Below the pieces are notes generated by a model, which had not been told where the DNA came from, made no database searches, and worked only from the letters and a program-made list of their open reading frames with translations. A DNA stretch of 64,000 nt from Prosthecodimorpha staleyi (lineage in GTDB: Bacteria > Pseudomonadota > Alphaproteobacteria > Rhizobiales > Ancalomicrobiaceae): positions 248,001 through 312,000 of the forward strand of contig NZ_JAHHZF010000004.1 of the NCBI RefSeq assembly GCF_018729455.1, given 5' to 3'. The position numbers were made by a program, and so were the translations under genes. Below are positions 63,508 through 64,000 of the stretch, piece after piece. Positions within the stretch are counted from its first letter, which is position 1. Each line of letters begins with the position of its first letter.

Positions 63508-64000
63508 ATGGTTCGTGAAGCGCATTCCGTCCAAACCATCGCCCGTCGGGCCGTGTTCGGTCTTGCCGCCGGGCTGATGTTCGCCACCACGCTCGGCGGC
63601 AGCCCGGCCAAGGCCGACGAGGTCGTGCTGCGCGCCGTCGCCGCCTTCCCGAAGGCGCTCGCCTTCACCAAGAGCTTCCTCGGCTATGTCGACAAGGTCA
63701 ATGCGGCCGGCAAGGGCGTCGTGCGCATCGACTTCACCGGCGGCCCGGAGGTCATCCCGCAGAACCAGCAGGTCGATTCCGTGCGCCGCGGCGTGCTCGA
63801 CATGCATTACGGCCCGGCGAGCTTCTATCTCGGCAAGATGCCCGAGGCGGATGCCTGGGTCGGTGCCACGGTGACCGCCATGGAGGCGCGCAAGAATGGC
63901 GGCTTCGCCATCATGCAGAAGGCCTTCGACGAAAAGCTCGGCGTCACCCTGCTCGGACACATCGATTCCGGCATCGGCTTCCACGTCTATCTGCTCAAGG
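63508..64000 (+). CDS. TRAP-type transporter substrate-binding protein, partial
   Basis: The first ~164 residues of a DctP-family periplasmic protein; it continues past the window. A signal peptide (RRAVFGLAAGLMFATTLGGSPAKA) is followed by VVLRAVAAFPKAL and a V-x-F-x-GGPEVIPQNQQVD segment typical of TRAP binding proteins, which use a sodium- or proton-driven membrane unit rather than ATP. ATG 63508 has GGAG upstream. The membrane components should lie further right. Confidence 0.82.
   Translation, partial: MVREAHSVQTIARRAVFGLAAGLMFATTLGGSPAKADEVVLRAVAAFPKALAFTKSFLGYVDKVNAAGKGVVRIDFTGGPEVIPQNQQVDSVRRGVLDMHYGPASFYLGKMPEADAWVGATVTAMEARKNGGFAIMQKAFDEKLGVTLLGHIDSGIGFHVYLLK

Overview
The window is GC-rich, densely packed DNA. 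The protein families (FCD-type GntR, IclR and LysR regulators, DUF6481, many ABC importers of organic nitrogen and acids, short intergenic gaps and frequent ATGA/GTGA overlaps) suggest an alphaproteobacterium, probably of the order Hyphomicrobiales (Rhizobiales). This is a judgement from gene content, not from an alignment. I see no rRNA, tRNA, CRISPR array, transposase or integrase; the content looks like chromosomal or megaplasmid catabolic DNA rather than a recent mobile island.

Region A (1-29.7 kb) is a two-sided set for taking up and hydrolysing amide-containing compounds. It holds two Dpp/Opp-type ABC importers (4.9-10.7 kb with its binding protein; 19.3-23.3 kb without one) and a third, separate binding protein at 27.9 kb. 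Around them are three GatA-type amidases, each preceded by a tiny AtzG/DUF4089-like gene, a formamidase/acetamidase, two isochorismatase-like cysteine hydrolases, an asparaginase-like protein with altered substrate residues, five EamA/DMT exporters and one AbrB-type membrane protein. A GntR/FCD regulator (16.1 kb) sits in the middle. A 12-bp near-palindrome (ATTG-GATA-CAAT) recurs in every divergent promoter region of the block and is probably an operator. Three transporter promoters carry near-perfect sigma-54 -24/-12 elements (TGGCAYGAC-SR-TTGCT with GG-N10-GC spacing). The block therefore looks like a nitrogen-responsive, substrate-controlled amide or peptide scavenging system.

Region B (29.7-37 kb) is housekeeping-like and separate: a DUF6481 protein, an MltB-type lytic transglycosylase, and a cluster of DUF2946 protein, OprC/NosA-like copper receptor, ExbB, ExbD and TonB.

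Region C (37-49.5 kb) starts with an IclR regulator and runs as one tight operon: metallo-beta-lactamase-fold hydrolase, FAD-linked oxidase, aconitase-type large and small subunits, a PEP mutase/isocitrate lyase-type lyase, a complete branched-chain amino acid-type ABC importer (SBP, LivHMGF) and a double-length alpha/beta hydrolase that has lost its serine nucleophile. Oxidase, hydratase and C-C lyase in a row look like an uncharacterised carboxylic acid catabolic route with its own importer.

Region D (49.6-61.1 kb) has a LysR regulator followed by a nitrilase-superfamily amidase, an RraA-like protein, a PotDABC-type importer, hydantoinase/oxoprolinase subunits HyuA and HyuB, and an Ldh/malate-type dehydrogenase. 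This is suggestive of cyclic amide or hydantoin-like compound use. Region E (61.2-64 kb) begins a further operon with an octopine dehydrogenase-family protein, a 3-hydroxyacyl-CoA dehydrogenase-type protein and a TRAP binding protein cut by the window end. A sigma-54-like element and a sigma-70-like element both lie in front of it.
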